From contig DLBG01000068.1 in NCBI GenBank assembly GCA_002494135.1, positions 6,821 to 30,283 on the forward strand: a DNA stretch of 23,463 nucleotides, in the 5' to 3' direction. The notes below the pieces were generated by a model. The model was not told where the DNA came from, did not search any database, and saw nothing but the letters and a program-made list of their open reading frames with translations. Made by a program: the position numbers and the translations under genes. Every line of letters begins with the position of its first letter. Within the stretch, counting starts at the first letter, position 1. Positions 22,994 through 23,463 of the stretch are shown here, piece by piece. The stretch comes from Lachnospiraceae bacterium UBA7027. Lineage in GTDB: Bacteria; Bacillota; Clostridia; Lachnospirales; Lachnospiraceae.

Positions 22994-23463
22994 TTATTTG
23001 ATTACCTGAATCCATCCTTCGGGTGCTTCGATTTCGCATCTCTGGATGCCGGTTAAGGTATCGTAAATCTTCTTGGTCCAGGGACCCATCTCTTCCATTC
23101 CGCTCGGGAAGTAGATATCGGTACCGTGATCGTGGATTCTTCCTACCGGAGAAACAACCGCTGCGGTTCCGCAAAGTCCGCATTCCGCAAAGTCTTTTAC
23201 TTCCTCGAAAAGAACTTCTCTGTGTTCAACCTTCATTCCGAGATAGTGCTCCGCTACATAGCAGATGCTTCTTCTGGTGATGGAAGGAAGAATGCTGTCG
23301 GACTTCGGGGTCACGACCTTGCCGTCCTTGGTGACGAAAAGGAAGTTGGCGCCGCCGGTCTCCTCGACTTTGGTGCGGGTAGCCGGATCGAGATACATGT
23401 TCTCGTCAAATCCTTTGTTGTGTGCATCTACGATGTTGTAAAGGCTCATGGCGTAGTTCAGGC
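22994..23463 (-). CDS. ilvE: Branched-chain amino acid aminotransferase, C-terminal part (5' end beyond window)
   Basis: About 156 C-terminal residues of a fold-type IV PLP enzyme that exchanges amino groups between Leu/Ile/Val and 2-oxoglutarate. The visible part starts LNYAMSLYNIVDAHNKG (the NYA element), then MYLDPATRTKVEETGGANFL (the EETGGAN segment near the cofactor), SILPSITRRSI (PLP phosphate region) and ECGLCGTAAVVSPVG, which matches the class II BCAT motif. The frame stays open to the window edge, so the internal Met at 23449 is not a start. The PLP Lys lies outside the window. A strong terminator ends the gene. Met-Tyr-Leu-Asp fits the BCAT rather than the D-amino acid transaminase branch. 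Confidence 0.95.
   Translation of the reverse strand, partial: LNYAMSLYNIVDAHNKGFDENMYLDPATRTKVEETGGANFLFVTKDGKVVTPKSDSILPSITRRSICYVAEHYLGMKVEHREVLFEEVKDFAECGLCGTAAVVSPVGRIHDHGTDIYFPSGMEEMGPWTKKIYDTLTGIQRCEIEAPEGWIQVIK

Overview
The window looks like chromosomal DNA of a Clostridia-type Firmicute, most likely a Lachnospiraceae. Evidence: a sporulation-type sigma-H gene, the order cysE-cysS-mrnC-rlmB-sigH known from Firmicutes, a bifunctional AdhE behind a Rex-type operator, a Mini-III RNase, tRNA genes without encoded CCA, AGGAGG-type ribosome binding sites and moderate GC. There are no insertion sequences, phage genes or CRISPR arrays. Nearly everything reads leftward (minus strand) except a two-gene rightward unit in the middle.

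Left part (1-9303, minus strand). A zinc-ribbon protein (cut by the window edge) and a small four-helix membrane protein lie downstream of a tRNA-Thr(GGU) gene that has its own promoter and terminator. Further right, one long leftward run reads thrH-like phosphatase, 7TM HD-GYP protein, ispF, an Eis-like acetyltransferase, then cysE, cysS, mrnC, rlmB and sigH. The run combines cysteine synthesis and charging, rRNA maturation and modification, isoprenoid synthesis and a sigma factor. The 231-bp gap before cysE holds the strangest DNA of the window: ten copies of a TTATGTAAACC-type motif, most of them repeating every 14-15 bp.

Middle (9304-15382). A divergent promoter region separates thrH from a rightward pair: an LDH2-family malate/lactate-type dehydrogenase and glycerol kinase. 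The end of glpK overlaps the end of a convergent GH32 fructosidase by 40 bp. The GH32 protein carries an unusual Cys/Gly/Ala tandem-repeat insertion between two catalytic motifs. It follows a monoglyceride-lipase-like hydrolase.

Right part (14627-23463, minus strand). adhE, with a clear sigma-A promoter and a Rex-like site, is followed one base later by an aminoglycoside-phosphotransferase-like kinase. Upstream of adhE is a 7TM diguanylate cyclase gene with its own promoter. Next comes a three-gene unit (HSL-type esterase, HxxxDG acyltransferase, zinc-ribbon DUF6320-like membrane protein), and finally the 3' end of ilvE with a strong terminator. The two c-di-GMP proteins (one GGDEF, one HD-GYP) have opposite predicted activities and both carry multi-helix membrane sensor regions.

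No gap without a gene exceeds 300 bp. The best candidates for something undescribed are the cysE leader repeat array and the GH32 repeat insertion. The Cys-rich IspF tail and the ester-making/ester-breaking cluster rank next.
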